A program made the position numbers and the translations under genes. Positions 1 through 6,858 of a stretch of 10,384 bases of DNA are shown here, in pieces. How positions within the stretch are numbered: the first letter of the stretch is position 1; each line of letters starts with the position of its first letter. Source of the DNA: Thermoleophilaceae bacterium (lineage in GTDB: Bacteria; Actinomycetota; Thermoleophilia; Solirubrobacterales; Thermoleophilaceae); NCBI GenBank assembly GCA_013695855.1, contig JACCZR010000160.1, forward strand, positions 1-10,384, given 5' to 3'. The notes under the pieces are model-generated. The model did not search any database, was not told the DNA's origin, and saw only the letters and a list, made by a program, of their open reading frames with translations.

Positions 1-2
1 GC

Positions 3-449
3 TGGCTGGTGCCGCTCGCCTGCGACCACGCGGGCCCGCTCCTGCGCGTGGCCGGCTTCGCGTCCGACGGCCTGGACGGCGCGCTGGCACGCGCCACAGC
101 GCCCACTCGCGCCGGCCGCGACCTGGAGGGAGCAGTCGACGCTGCGTTCGCGGCGGCGGCCCTCAGAGGCGCGGTGCGACACGGGAACCTGAGTCGGCGA
201 GCAGCCGCGCTGGAGGCCACCAGGCTCGCCGCGGGCTTCGGCGTGACCTGCGCGGCCTACTTCGGCAGGGCGCGTGCGCCGAACCGGACGGTGGCCCGGG
301 CGGCCCGTGCCAGCACTCCTGTCCGGGCGGCTGGGCTGCTCGCGGCGGGGCTTGGTCGCCCTAGGACGGCCGACGCCCTAGTGAGCGCCGGAGCTCTCGC
401 GGGCATCGCGTCGGTGGTCGCGGCGTTCGCTCAGCGACGCACGGCGTAG
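3..449 (+). CDS. CDP-alcohol phosphatidyltransferase family protein, 5' end outside window
   Basis: This is probably an integral-membrane enzyme that moves a phospho-alcohol group between CDP-linked lipid and an alcohol, as in phospholipid synthesis; the substrate cannot be read. Counting from the GTG at 9, the family signature is present: D20, D23-G24, A27-R28, G36, then E40 and D44 in the positions of the third and fourth aspartates. Two deviations are visible: glutamate replaces the third aspartate, and only seven residues separate the AR pair from the glycine where eight are usual. The signature normally follows a first membrane helix, and the frame is open to the left edge (Trp-Leu before the GTG), so the true start lies outside the window. 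Later segments are Ala/Leu/Gly-rich, as expected for membrane helices. The end overlaps the convergent small gene by 19 bp. Family assignment is fairly sure; activity is uncertain because of the Glu substitution. Confidence 0.65.
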   Translation, partial: WLVPLACDHAGPLLRVAGFASDGLDGALARATAPTRAGRDLEGAVDAAFAAAALRGAVRHGNLSRRAAALEATRLAAGFGVTCAAYFGRARAPNRTVARAARASTPVRAAGLLAAGLGRPRTADALVSAGALAGIASVVAAFAQRRTA

Positions 450-601
450 CGGCGCGCGGCTACGACGCCCAGCGACAGCACCAGCGGCACGTCCAGACAG
501 CAGCCGATGCTGCAGCCGTCGGTCACGCTGTTCACGGCGCCCTCGCCGGCGTGGGCCGCCTTCCTCTCCGCGCGCTTTCGCAGCCGTCTACGCAGGCCCA
601 T
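431..601 (-). CDS. Small 56-residue cysteine-containing protein, unknown function
   Basis: I do not recognise this protein. The ATG (599-601) is preceded by AAAGGG with a seven-base gap, a good ribosome binding site, and lies 25 bp after the stop of the YihY/BrkB gene, so it is probably the last gene of that operon. The N-terminus is strongly basic (residues 4-14, many Arg/Lys) and could be an amphipathic, membrane- or nucleic-acid-binding helix. A GCSIGCC cluster follows (C30, C34, C35), then a short hydrophobic stretch (about 38-49) and a basic tail. A metal-binding, disulfide or membrane-anchored role is possible, but none is shown. The 3' end overlaps the convergent phosphatidyltransferase gene by 19 bp. 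Support is the start, RBS and operon position, plus a composition unlike a random antisense frame. Confidence 0.6.
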   Translation of the reverse strand: MGLRRRLRKRAERKAAHAGEGAVNSVTDGCSIGCCLDVPLVLSLGVVAARRYAVRR

Positions 602-625
602 GAGGCAACCCTTTCAGAAGCTCGG

Positions 626-1609
626 TCACGGCGAAAGGTTCTCATCTCGGTCCACGCGCGTGGCGGTCACCCCGGCACGCACGGCCTCGAGTTGGGCGGC
701 TACGGCCAGGCCGCCGAACAGCGCCACCGAGCTGAGAAAGCTCCACAGCAGGACTCCGATCGTGCCCGCCAGCGGGCCGTAGGTGGCCCCGAAGTTGGCC
801 GTGGCGTCGATGTACAGGGCCAGCAGTCCCATGAAGCCGATCCATAGCCCCGCGGCCACCACCGCCCCGAAGGCCAGCCACGATGGCTCAGGCTGCTTGC
901 GCTTGGGCGCGTACTCGAACAGCAGCGACACCGAGGCAAGCACGAACACCAGGCCGAGCGGCCAGCGGGCGATCGACCAGACTGCGTCGAAGCCCTCGCC
1001 CGCCCCGAGGGCGTCGCTGACGGCCGAGCCCGCCACGAGCACCACTATCGAGGACAGCGCGAGCACGCCGGCCGTGAGGGCGAGGCCGGTGGCCACGAGG
1101 TACTTGCGCACGAAGGGCCTGTCGCGCTCGACCCCGTAGAGGCGGTTGGCGCCGCGCTCGACCTGGGACATCGCGCCCATGCCCGCGAACAGCGCGGCCA
1201 CGAAGCCGGCGCTCAGCGCGAGCTCCCCCGACTCCTCGCGCGCCCCGCGCGATCCCTGCTGCAGAGCGGCGGTGAGAAGGTCACCGGCGGCGCCGGGGGC
1301 GAGGATGTCCACCGCCCCGCGCACGGCGCGGGTGAAGCTCTCGACCTCGAGCGCGGCCGCCAGGCCGACGACGGCGATCAGCGCGGGCAGCAGCGTGAGC
1401 GTGAGCTGAAAGGCCAGCGCGCGCGAGTGGCTGAAAGCGTCGGCGGCGCGGAAGCGGTCGATCGAGTCGAGCACCAGCTTCCGGCGACCGGTGTCGCGAA
1501 GGGTCTCGAGGGCCTCGTCTCCCTCGAGCTCATCGCGTGTGAGCGGCACGGCGGTTGCGGTGGTCACGGCGGGCGCGACCCTACCTGCGGGCAGAGCTGC
1601 CGTCCCCAT
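626..1609 (-). CDS. YihY/BrkB family inner-membrane protein
   Basis: This is a polytopic membrane protein of the YihY/virulence-factor BrkB family (formerly annotated as RNase BN). The family's biochemical role is not settled. The 327-residue product has a charged N-terminal region and then about six hydrophobic segments, near residues 65-87, 131-147, 170-194, 211-232, 245-268 and 283-307. Family hallmarks are visible: the RALAFQLTLTLLPAL first helix, the polar VERGANRLYGVERDRP loop, the FEYAPKRKQP loop, and the YGPLAGTIGVLLWSF to LAVAAQLEA ending. I chose the ATG at 1609, with AGGG eight bases upstream; a GTG at 1660 would add 17 basic residues and has no RBS. It lies 69 bp downstream of the SDR gene and 24 bp upstream of the small cysteine gene, all on one strand, so co-transcription is likely. 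Confidence 0.85.
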   Translation of the reverse strand: MGTAALPAGRVAPAVTTATAVPLTRDELEGDEALETLRDTGRRKLVLDSIDRFRAADAFSHSRALAFQLTLTLLPALIAVVGLAAALEVESFTRAVRGAVDILAPGAAGDLLTAALQQGSRGAREESGELALSAGFVAALFAGMGAMSQVERGANRLYGVERDRPFVRKYLVATGLALTAGVLALSSIVVLVAGSAVSDALGAGEGFDAVWSIARWPLGLVFVLASVSLLFEYAPKRKQPEPSWLAFGAVVAAGLWIGFMGLLALYIDATANFGATYGPLAGTIGVLLWSFLSSVALFGGLAVAAQLEAVRAGVTATRVDRDENLSP

Positions 1610-1678
1610 GGACCGGGCCCTGCGCCGCCGTTGCGGCGGCCCTCTCGCTGCCGCGGGCACCGCGCTGCTGCGGGCGGC

Positions 1679-2452
1679 TCAGCGCCGGGAGAAGACCAGC
1701 CCGGCGGCGGCGTCCACCAACGCCTTTGGCGCCAGGCGGGCGATGCCCTCGGCGCCGCCGGGGTTCAGCACGTCCTCGCCGGACTCGATCGCCTCCACCA
1801 CCTTCTTGGCCCAGTCGGCGGGCTCGACGTGTCCCCAGCCCGAGGTGTCGCTCACGTGCGGCCCGTAGTACGCCTGCACCTCGTCCATCATGTCGGTGTC
1901 GAGGCCGGGCGTGACCAGCTCGAGCACCGAGATCTCGGTCTCGTCGAGCTCGCGGCGAAGGGACTCGCTGAAGCCGTGCAGGCCGGTCTTGGTGGAGGCG
2001 TAGCTGGTGGCCCCGGGGAACGGCGCGCGGGCCACGATGCTCGCGTTGTTGACCACCTTGCCCCGGCCCCGGTTGAGCATGTGCGGGAGAACACGCTGGG
2101 TGAGGTGGATGGGACCGGCCAGGTTGACCTGGATCAGGTCGTAGACCTCGCCGGTGTCCTGCTCCTCGAGCTGCCCGCCCACGAACTGGCCGGCGTTGTT
2201 GACCAGCACGGCGATCCGCCGAAGGTCTTCGCCCAGGTCGTCGCAGCAGCGGTCGATCTCCTCGCGCGAGGACAGATCCATTCGCACGGGGCGCACCTCG
2301 AGCGCCGAGCCGGTGTCGATCGGGTCCCAGCCCTCGGGGTCGCGCACGCCAACCAGCACGCGCACCTCGCGCTGAGCAAGCTCCGTGGCGATGTGGCGGC
2401 CGAGGCCACGACCGCCGCCAGTGACCAGGCAGGTCTCACCAGAGAGATTCAT
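1679..2452 (-). CDS. Short-chain dehydrogenase/reductase (SDR)
   Basis: This is a classical SDR oxidoreductase of 257 residues, the usual length, expected to be a soluble NAD(P)-dependent enzyme acting on an alcohol or carbonyl substrate that cannot be named. The cofactor glycine motif TGGGRGLG is at 11-18, the acidic-hydrophobic MDL at 58-60, NNAG at 85-88, the helix-4 Asn at 110, the catalytic Ser at 138 (in NNAS rather than the common ISS context), the YASTK catalytic Tyr151/Lys155 pair, and the PG motif at 182-183. Arg37 after the second strand may favour NADP, which is inference. The start ATG has only a weak GGGA-like upstream sequence. It lies 58 bp downstream of the quinone-oxidoreductase-like gene and upstream of the YihY/BrkB gene on the same strand, so these probably form one operon. 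Confidence 0.9.
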   Translation of the reverse strand: MNLSGETCLVTGGGRGLGRHIATELAQREVRVLVGVRDPEGWDPIDTGSALEVRPVRMDLSSREEIDRCCDDLGEDLRRIAVLVNNAGQFVGGQLEEQDTGEVYDLIQVNLAGPIHLTQRVLPHMLNRGRGKVVNNASIVARAPFPGATSYASTKTGLHGFSESLRRELDETEISVLELVTPGLDTDMMDEVQAYYGPHVSDTSGWGHVEPADWAKKVVEAIESGEDVLNPGGAEGIARLAPKALVDAAAGLVFSRR

Positions 2453-2510
2453 GCGTCCCGGTTAGCCGCAACGCGGGCGCCGCAAACCGCGCGCTTGCGC
2501 CAGCCCGACG

Positions 2511-3437
2511 TCAGCCGGCTATGGAGAGGGCGATCTTGCCCGAGACGCCGCCGGACTCGAGCAGCTCGTGCGCGCGGGCGGCCTCCTCGAGCGCAAGCGT
2601 CTCGGCGAGGGACACCTTCAGCTCGCCGGAGTCGGCCAGCGACCCCAGGTGGGCCAGCTGCCCGGAGTCCGGGCGCACGAAGAGGTAGCGCACCTTCTCC
2701 GCCGGCTGGCTCACCGAAGCGACGCGCCCGCCGTCGCCGAGGACCTCGGGGCTGCGCTCCAGCGCTTCACCCCCGACGAGGTCGAGCACCGCGTCCACGC
2801 CGCCGGGATGCGAGGCGCGCACGGCCTTCACGACGTCCTGCTCGGAGTAGTCGATCAGCTCCGCGGCCCCGAGCTCGCGCAGCGCCTCGTGGTTGGCGGC
2901 GCTGGCGGTGCCGATCACGTGCGCTCCTGCCAGCCGAGCCAGCTGGACGGCGAAGCGCCCGACGCCGCCCGAGGCGGCGTGGATCAGCACCGTCTCTCCC
3001 TCCTTGATCTCCAGCTTCTCGTGGAGGGCCTGGAAGGCGGTGAGACCGGCGAGCGGCAGCGCGGCGGCCTCTTCGAAGGAGAGGGCGGCCGGCTTGGGTG
3101 CGGCCTGATTTGCCTTTACCGAGACCAGCTCGGCGTAGGTGCCCTCGCCGACGAAGTCCTTGCGGCAGTAGGCCACCACCTCGTCGCCCTCCGAGAGGCC
3201 GGTGACGGCCGGGCCGGTCTGCTCCACCACGCCGGCCACGTCCCAGCCGGGGACGAGCGGGAAGAAGTGCGGGAAGGCGCCCTCGAGCTTGCCCTGGCGG
3301 ATCTTGAAGTCCACCGGGTTCACGCCGGCGGCGCGGGCTCCGATCAGGATGTAGTCGGGGCCGACCTTGGGGTCGGGGAGGTCGGCGAGGCGCAGCTTCT
3401 CCGGCCCGCCGAACTCCTCGATCGCCGCTGCTCTCAG
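2511..3437 (-). CDS. Zinc-independent quinone-oxidoreductase-like MDR protein, probable CTG start
   Basis: This is a medium-chain dehydrogenase/reductase of the quinone oxidoreductase/enoyl reductase-like branch, expected to use NADPH to reduce quinones or activated enones. From the CTG at 3435-3437 the product has 308 residues. It shows the N-terminal AIEEFGGPEKL strand region, GVNPVDFKIRQG (38-49), PGWDVAG, and the nucleotide-binding ASGGVG motif (155-160). The structural and catalytic zinc cysteines are absent. The nearest ordinary start in frame is the GTG at 3323, which would remove the first 38 residues of a well-conserved N-terminal fold. Between it and the upstream in-frame TGA there is no ATG, GTG or TTG. 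The CTG is preceded by GGAGGGGG at seven bases, an ideal Shine-Dalgarno, and its CTGA overlaps the stop of a 21-codon leader frame. Family is sure; the CTG start is a strong inference. A start codon mutated from ATG is an alternative. Confidence 0.85.
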   Translation of the reverse strand: MRAAAIEEFGGPEKLRLADLPDPKVGPDYILIGARAAGVNPVDFKIRQGKLEGAFPHFFPLVPGWDVAGVVEQTGPAVTGLSEGDEVVAYCRKDFVGEGTYAELVSVKANQAAPKPAALSFEEAAALPLAGLTAFQALHEKLEIKEGETVLIHAASGGVGRFAVQLARLAGAHVIGTASAANHEALRELGAAELIDYSEQDVVKAVRASHPGGVDAVLDLVGGEALERSPEVLGDGGRVASVSQPAEKVRYLFVRPDSGQLAHLGSLADSGELKVSLAETLALEEAARAHELLESGGVSGKIALSIAG

Positions 3438-3499
3438 GCCGTCGCCCCCTCCGGATGAACGTCGTGCGCGCCCTCGGTGTCCTTCAGTTCACCAGTCAT
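3434..3499 (-). CDS. 21-residue leader frame overlapping the MDR gene start
   Basis: This short ATG frame begins MTGELKDTEG and ends EGATA. Its TGA shares bases with the CTG start of the following gene (CTGA). It contains the Shine-Dalgarno of that gene, so translating it would bring a terminating ribosome to the CTG, a layout typical of translational coupling. It begins 40 bp after the stop of the spermidine-synthase-like gene. Its own ribosome binding site is weak (GGA about nine bases upstream). The peptide is hydrophilic and acidic, with no attenuator-like codon run. It may be a coupling device rather than a functional peptide, or chance. Confidence 0.35.
   Translation of the reverse strand: MTGELKDTEGAHDVHPEGATA
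3445..3452 (-). promoter_or_regulatory. Strong Shine-Dalgarno deciding a CTG start
   Basis: The - strand reads GGAGGGGG, seven bases before the CTG at 3437. It is the strongest ribosome binding site seen in the window and has no ATG, GTG or TTG of the MDR frame at proper distance. This is the main sequence evidence for CTG initiation. Confidence 0.65.
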
Positions 3500-3538
3500 A
3501 GGTGTCCGGTGCCCGGCCCGGGGGAGGCCAAACCGCGA

Positions 3539-5722
3539 TCAGCCCAAGTCGATCAGGCTCACCGGGCTGGAGAAGTCGTCGCTCCAGGCGGCGTTGCCCG
3601 GGGTGCGCCGGCAGGGCTTCCAGCGCGGGTCGATCACCAGCTGGCCGAGGTCGGTGCCCGGGGCGGCCATCACCACCCAGTGTGAGGGGTGCTTTCCCCG
3701 CGGCGGGCGGATCTGGGGCGCTTCGTCCTGCGCCAAGCATGTCAGGCCCTCCCGTCCGGCCAGCTCCCCGAGCACCGGCTCGAGGTTTAGGAAGCGGTTG
3801 GAGATGTGGAAGGCCAGCACGCCGTCAGGGCGCAGCTTTCGCCGGTAGAGCGCCAAGGCCTCGCGCGTGAGGAGGTGGGTCGGAATCGCGTCAGAGGAGA
3901 AGGCGTCGGCCACCAGCAGCCCGTACTCGCGCGGCCGGGCCTGCTCGAGGGAGAGACGGGCGTCGCCGCGCACTACGTCGAGGCGTCCCTCGCAGTCGCG
4001 CAGATAGGTGAACAGGCGCGGGTCGCGGGCGATGCGCTCGACCGTCGGGTCGAGCTCGTAGAAGGTCCAGCGATCGCCCGGGCGGCTGTAGCAGCCCAAC
4101 GATCCAGTCCCGAGGCCGATCACGCCCACCCGCCGTGTCCGCGGCCCGGACACGGCCGACATGACCTGGCCGATGGGGCCGGTGGGGTGGAAGTAGGTGA
4201 GCGGTGTCCGGCGTCCGGCGGGGTCCTGCAGCTGCGCTCCGTGGGTGGTGGTGCCGTGGATCAGCTCGTGGACCTTGCCGTCGTCGGAGCGCTCGACCCG
4301 TATGACGCCGAAGAAGCTGCGGTCCTGGCGCAGCTCGGTGCCCTCCTCGCCGATGGGCAGCGAGCCCGCGACCACGATGGCGCCCAAGGCCAGCCCGAAG
4401 CGCAGCGGGCGGCGCACGAAGTTCAGGGCTATGCCCGCGCCCAGTCCGAAGGCGAAGCTCTTTCCCGCGCCCTCGAGGTCCTCGGCCCCCAGGCTCACCA
4501 GCGCGAGGACCAGCCCCACCACCAGGCCTACTGCTGCGGGCAGGCCGAAGTCCAGCCAGCGCACGTAGCGCGAGGGCGGCACGCGCGGCGGGCGCTTGGG
4601 CAGGCAGAGGCAGGCCGCAACGATCGCCAGCGGGTACTCGGGCACCGACTCGAAGACCGCGGGCACAAGGATGCCCGTCACCACGCCGCCCAGGGCGCCG
4701 CCCACCGACACCAACAGGTAGAAGCCCGTCAGCTCGCTCGCCGCGGGCCGGTCGCGCGCCAGCTCCCCGTGGCAGACCAGGGCGACCACGCCGAAGGCCA
4801 GCAGGTGGATTGGCATCACGATCCACAGCGGCTCGCGGGCGTGCACGAGCAGGAGAATCGAGAGCAGGATCGCCACCCAGGGGAGGACGAGCACCATCGC
4901 CCGGTGGACCCTCCGGGCCCGCTCGGTGGCCGAGAAGGCCACCACGAACGAGAGGAGGTAGATGGAAAGCGGCAGCGCCCACAGCAGGGGCACGGGCGCC
5001 AGGTCGATTGTCAGGAAGGCCGTCACGCCGAGCATCAAGCCCGAGGGCACAAAGGCCAGGCCGACCCAGCGAAGGCGCCTTTGGGGGGTCACCGGCTCCT
5101 CGCGCTCTTCCTCGGGCTCCGGCGCGGTCGGGGCCGGGGCCGAGCGCCACAGCACGACAGCACAGGCCGCCAGCAGCAGGACGAGCAGCCCGTAGCCAAC
5201 CGACCACGCCTCGCCCTGCACGGCCAGACGCAAGCTGGGCTCCATCGCGAGCGGGTAGCCCAGCAGCCCGATGACGCTGCCCAGGTTGCTCGCGCGATAG
5301 AGGAAGTAGGGGTCGCGCGCGGCGGGGTGGTCGGTGGAGGACAGCCAGCGCTGGAGCAGCGGCGCCGTGGAGGAGACGACGAAGAAGGGCAGGCCCACCG
5401 AGAGCGCGAGCAGGCCCAGCAGCGAGAGCACGGGGACCTCGCCGGGCCGGAAGTCGTCGGGCACCACGATGGGCAGCGCCACAGCGGCGAGGACCACGAG
5501 CACCAGGTGCAGCGCCGCCTGGCGGCGCACCCCGAGGCGCCGCGTGCTCGCGTGCGCGTAGAGGTAGGCCAGCAGCAGCGCGGTTTGGAAGAAGACGAGC
5601 GAGGTGTTCCACACCGCCGGCGTGCTGCCGAAGCTGGGCAGCACGAACTTGGCGAACATGGGCTGGATCAGGAAGACCAGCCCGGCGCTCAGCGCGAGCG
5701 TTATGGAGTAGAGCGCGACCAT
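3539..5722 (-). CDS. Membrane MFS-like/spermidine-synthase-like fusion protein
   Basis: This 727-residue protein has a multi-helix membrane half fused to a C-terminal aminopropyltransferase-like (Rossmann, SAM-type) domain. The N-terminus shows the family pattern LSAGLVFLIQPMFAKFVLP, then STPAVWNTSLVFFQ and AYLYAH (about 11-57), and hydrophobic segments continue to about residue 455. The C-terminal domain (about 465-690) carries GLGTG (536-540), the acidic ELDP (556-559) after the second strand, GDAR (586-589) and D606 in DAFSSDAIP. Polyamine synthases usually have a DSSDP-like motif there; here the aspartate is kept but the DP pair is DAIP, so true spermidine synthesis is doubtful. The function of these fusions is not established; transport linked to modification of a small molecule is speculation. 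The start ATG gives the expected N-terminus but has a poor RBS. It diverges from the lipoprotein gene 62 bp away and is the first gene of the leftward run. Confidence 0.85.
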   Translation of the reverse strand: MVALYSITLALSAGLVFLIQPMFAKFVLPSFGSTPAVWNTSLVFFQTALLLAYLYAHASTRRLGVRRQAALHLVLVVLAAVALPIVVPDDFRPGEVPVLSLLGLLALSVGLPFFVVSSTAPLLQRWLSSTDHPAARDPYFLYRASNLGSVIGLLGYPLAMEPSLRLAVQGEAWSVGYGLLVLLLAACAVVLWRSAPAPTAPEPEEEREEPVTPQRRLRWVGLAFVPSGLMLGVTAFLTIDLAPVPLLWALPLSIYLLSFVVAFSATERARRVHRAMVLVLPWVAILLSILLLVHAREPLWIVMPIHLLAFGVVALVCHGELARDRPAASELTGFYLLVSVGGALGGVVTGILVPAVFESVPEYPLAIVAACLCLPKRPPRVPPSRYVRWLDFGLPAAVGLVVGLVLALVSLGAEDLEGAGKSFAFGLGAGIALNFVRRPLRFGLALGAIVVAGSLPIGEEGTELRQDRSFFGVIRVERSDDGKVHELIHGTTTHGAQLQDPAGRRTPLTYFHPTGPIGQVMSAVSGPRTRRVGVIGLGTGSLGCYSRPGDRWTFYELDPTVERIARDPRLFTYLRDCEGRLDVVRGDARLSLEQARPREYGLLVADAFSSDAIPTHLLTREALALYRRKLRPDGVLAFHISNRFLNLEPVLGELAGREGLTCLAQDEAPQIRPPRGKHPSHWVVMAAPGTDLGQLVIDPRWKPCRRTPGNAAWSDDFSSPVSLIDLG

Positions 5723-5784
5723 GAGTCCGGGATTGTGCTTAGGGTGCCCGACCGGCCATTCGAGGGAAGGGAAACTGGAGCAAC
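5723..5784. promoter_or_regulatory. Divergent intergenic promoter region
   Basis: The 62 bp separate two genes that start in opposite directions, so promoters for the membrane fusion protein (-) and the lipoprotein (+) must lie here or just inside the genes. I see no convincing -35/-10 pair. On the + side GGAG lies four bases before the lipoprotein ATG and serves as its ribosome binding site. Confidence 0.35.
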
Positions 5785-6495
5785 ATGAACAAGCTCGCCC
5801 GCCCCGCCGGGGTCGCCGCCGCAGCCGTCCTGGCCGTGCTCGGCCTGGCTTCCTGCGGCTCCACCAAGCTAAAGGGCCCGCAGGTCGCTTCGCAGATGAA
5901 GAGCGAGGCTCTCGCGCCCAAGGGGATCACAAAGGCCACGGTGAACTGCCCGGCCGAGATCGAGGCCAAGGCGGGGGCCGTCGTCCAGTGCTCGTTGACG
6001 TCCGAGGGCAAGAAGGGTGACGTTACGGCCAAGATCGCCGACGACGAGGGCACCCTCAGCGACTACGAGGCCGACGTCGACGAGATCCAGCTCGCCCTGA
6101 TCGAGCAGAACGCCGAGGAGGAGGAGTCGGGCCTGTCGCAGGTCGACTGCCCGTCGTCGAGCAAGCCCAAGAAGGGGGCCACCTTCTTCTGCACCGGGAA
6201 GATCTCGGGCAGCGGCTTCGGCGTCGTGGTAATCAACCAGACGGCAGAGGACTCGAGCGTGAAGGTCAAGCTGCAGAAGCGCAAGCTGCGCACGAGCCAG
6301 ATCGAGCGCAACATCACCAGCGCGGTGAAGAAGCGCGGCATCAACGCCAAGGTGAGCTGCCCGGGCACCGTGACCTCGCAGAAGGGCAGCGTGTTCCGCT
6401 GCACGGTGCGCAACCCCGCCAACGGCAAGCAGATCACGATCGTCGCCAAGCAGAAGGACAGCGCCGGCAACTTCGACCTCAAGGTGGAGAACTGA
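5785..6495 (+). CDS. Secreted lipoprotein with three tandem DUF4333-like repeats
   Basis: This is a 236-residue exported lipoprotein of unknown function. A signal peptide (basic start, Ala/Val/Leu core 8-20) ends in the lipobox LASC with Cys24 as the lipidation site, so the mature protein should be anchored on the outer face of the cytoplasmic membrane. Three repeats follow, each with a VxCP...C pattern and exactly 13 residues between the cysteines: C55/C69, C122/C136 and C192/C206. Each is followed by a beta-rich stretch such as ITIVAKQKDSAG. This is the pattern of DUF4333 domains, which usually occur once per protein in actinobacteria; each pair probably forms a disulfide. An acidic helix-like linker (about 96-117) and a basic one (about 160-188) separate the repeats. 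GGAG lies just upstream of the ATG. No partner gene is obvious; a cell-envelope or binding role is inference. Confidence 0.85.
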   Translation: MNKLARPAGVAAAAVLAVLGLASCGSTKLKGPQVASQMKSEALAPKGITKATVNCPAEIEAKAGAVVQCSLTSEGKKGDVTAKIADDEGTLSDYEADVDEIQLALIEQNAEEEESGLSQVDCPSSSKPKKGATFFCTGKISGSGFGVVVINQTAEDSSVKVKLQKRKLRTSQIERNITSAVKKRGINAKVSCPGTVTSQKGSVFRCTVRNPANGKQITIVAKQKDSAGNFDLKVEN

Positions 6496-6528
6496 GATGG
6501 ACGCCGCTGTCAAGGGGCGCCCGCGCGC

Positions 6529-6540
6529 TAACCTTGCAAG
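6529..6540 (+). promoter_or_regulatory. Possible -10 element and palindromic operator of the HTH/PIN operon
   Basis: TAACCT (6529-6534) fits a TAnnnT -10 element and overlaps the perfect 8-bp palindrome CTTGCAAG (6533-6540), six bases before the ATG at 6547. No Shine-Dalgarno precedes that ATG, so the transcript may be leaderless. An HTH antitoxin binding its own promoter here would be normal toxin-antitoxin autoregulation. The -35 match (TGTCAA near 6508) is poor. This is inference from position. Confidence 0.3.
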
Positions 6541-6546
6541 TCGCGC

Positions 6547-6858
6547 ATGTCTACTGAAGCTTCCTTTCTTACCATCCAGCAGGCCGCTGCGCGGATGGGC
6601 GTACACGAGAGCACCGTGCGCCGCTACGCCGACCGCGGCCTGATCGGCGTCAGGCGTCTCCCGTCCGGCGTCAGGCGTCTGCGTCGGGCAGATGTGGATG
6701 CGCTTGCCGCGCGTGTGGAAGGCAAGAGTGATCTCTCGGCGACGGAGGAGCCGGCGGTCGTGCTGGAGGATCTCAGCGCGCCGTTGGTGTGGAGGTCGGA
6801 CGGGGAGCTCAACCAGTTCCTCGAGCTCACCTACGCCGAACGCGACCGTGACCGCTGA
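6547..6858 (+). CDS. Excisionase/MerR-type HTH protein, likely antitoxin of the PIN toxin
   Basis: This 103-residue protein has an N-terminal winged helix-turn-helix of the excisionase/MerR-like type (about 7-55): LTIQQAAARMGVHESTVRRY is the HTH, followed by the RGLI...LPSGVRR wing and the RRADVDALA helix. The C-terminal half (about 58-103) is acidic (E, D, L-rich) and ends in a charged tail. That suits an unstructured segment that binds and blocks a toxin, as in VapB-type antitoxins. It directly precedes, and overlaps by 11 bp, a PIN ribonuclease gene, which supports the antitoxin role. It probably also represses its own promoter. The wing is encoded by two copies of a 15-nt sequence (6645-6659 and 6666-6680, 21 bp apart), but the wing length is normal for the family. 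The DNA-binding call is sure; the antitoxin role comes from context. Confidence 0.8.
   Translation: MSTEASFLTIQQAAARMGVHESTVRRYADRGLIGVRRLPSGVRRLRRADVDALAARVEGKSDLSATEEPAVVLEDLSAPLVWRSDGELNQFLELTYAERDRDR

Noticed and set aside
1427..3007. A 526-codon open + strand frame opposite the SDR and MDR genes
   Set aside because: It spans two well-supported opposite-strand genes and their gap, and ends in an Arg/Pro/Ala run; a shadow of codon bias.
3806..5788. A 660-codon open + strand frame, plus a 573-codon alternative - strand frame (3891-5612), over the membrane fusion gene
   Set aside because: Both are Arg/Gly/Gln/His- or Pro/Ala-rich translations without domain patterns, lying over a gene with clear homology; they are GC-driven shadows.
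6514..6523. GGGCGCCC palindrome after the lipoprotein gene as a terminator
   Set aside because: Only an 8-bp self-complementary core with no loop and no T-run.
6645..6680. Two identical 15-nt copies (CGGCGTCAGGCGTCT) 21 bp apart inside the HTH gene
   Set aside because: They encode the normal GVRRL...GVRRL wing of this HTH family, whose length is not expanded; not an iteron or insertion.
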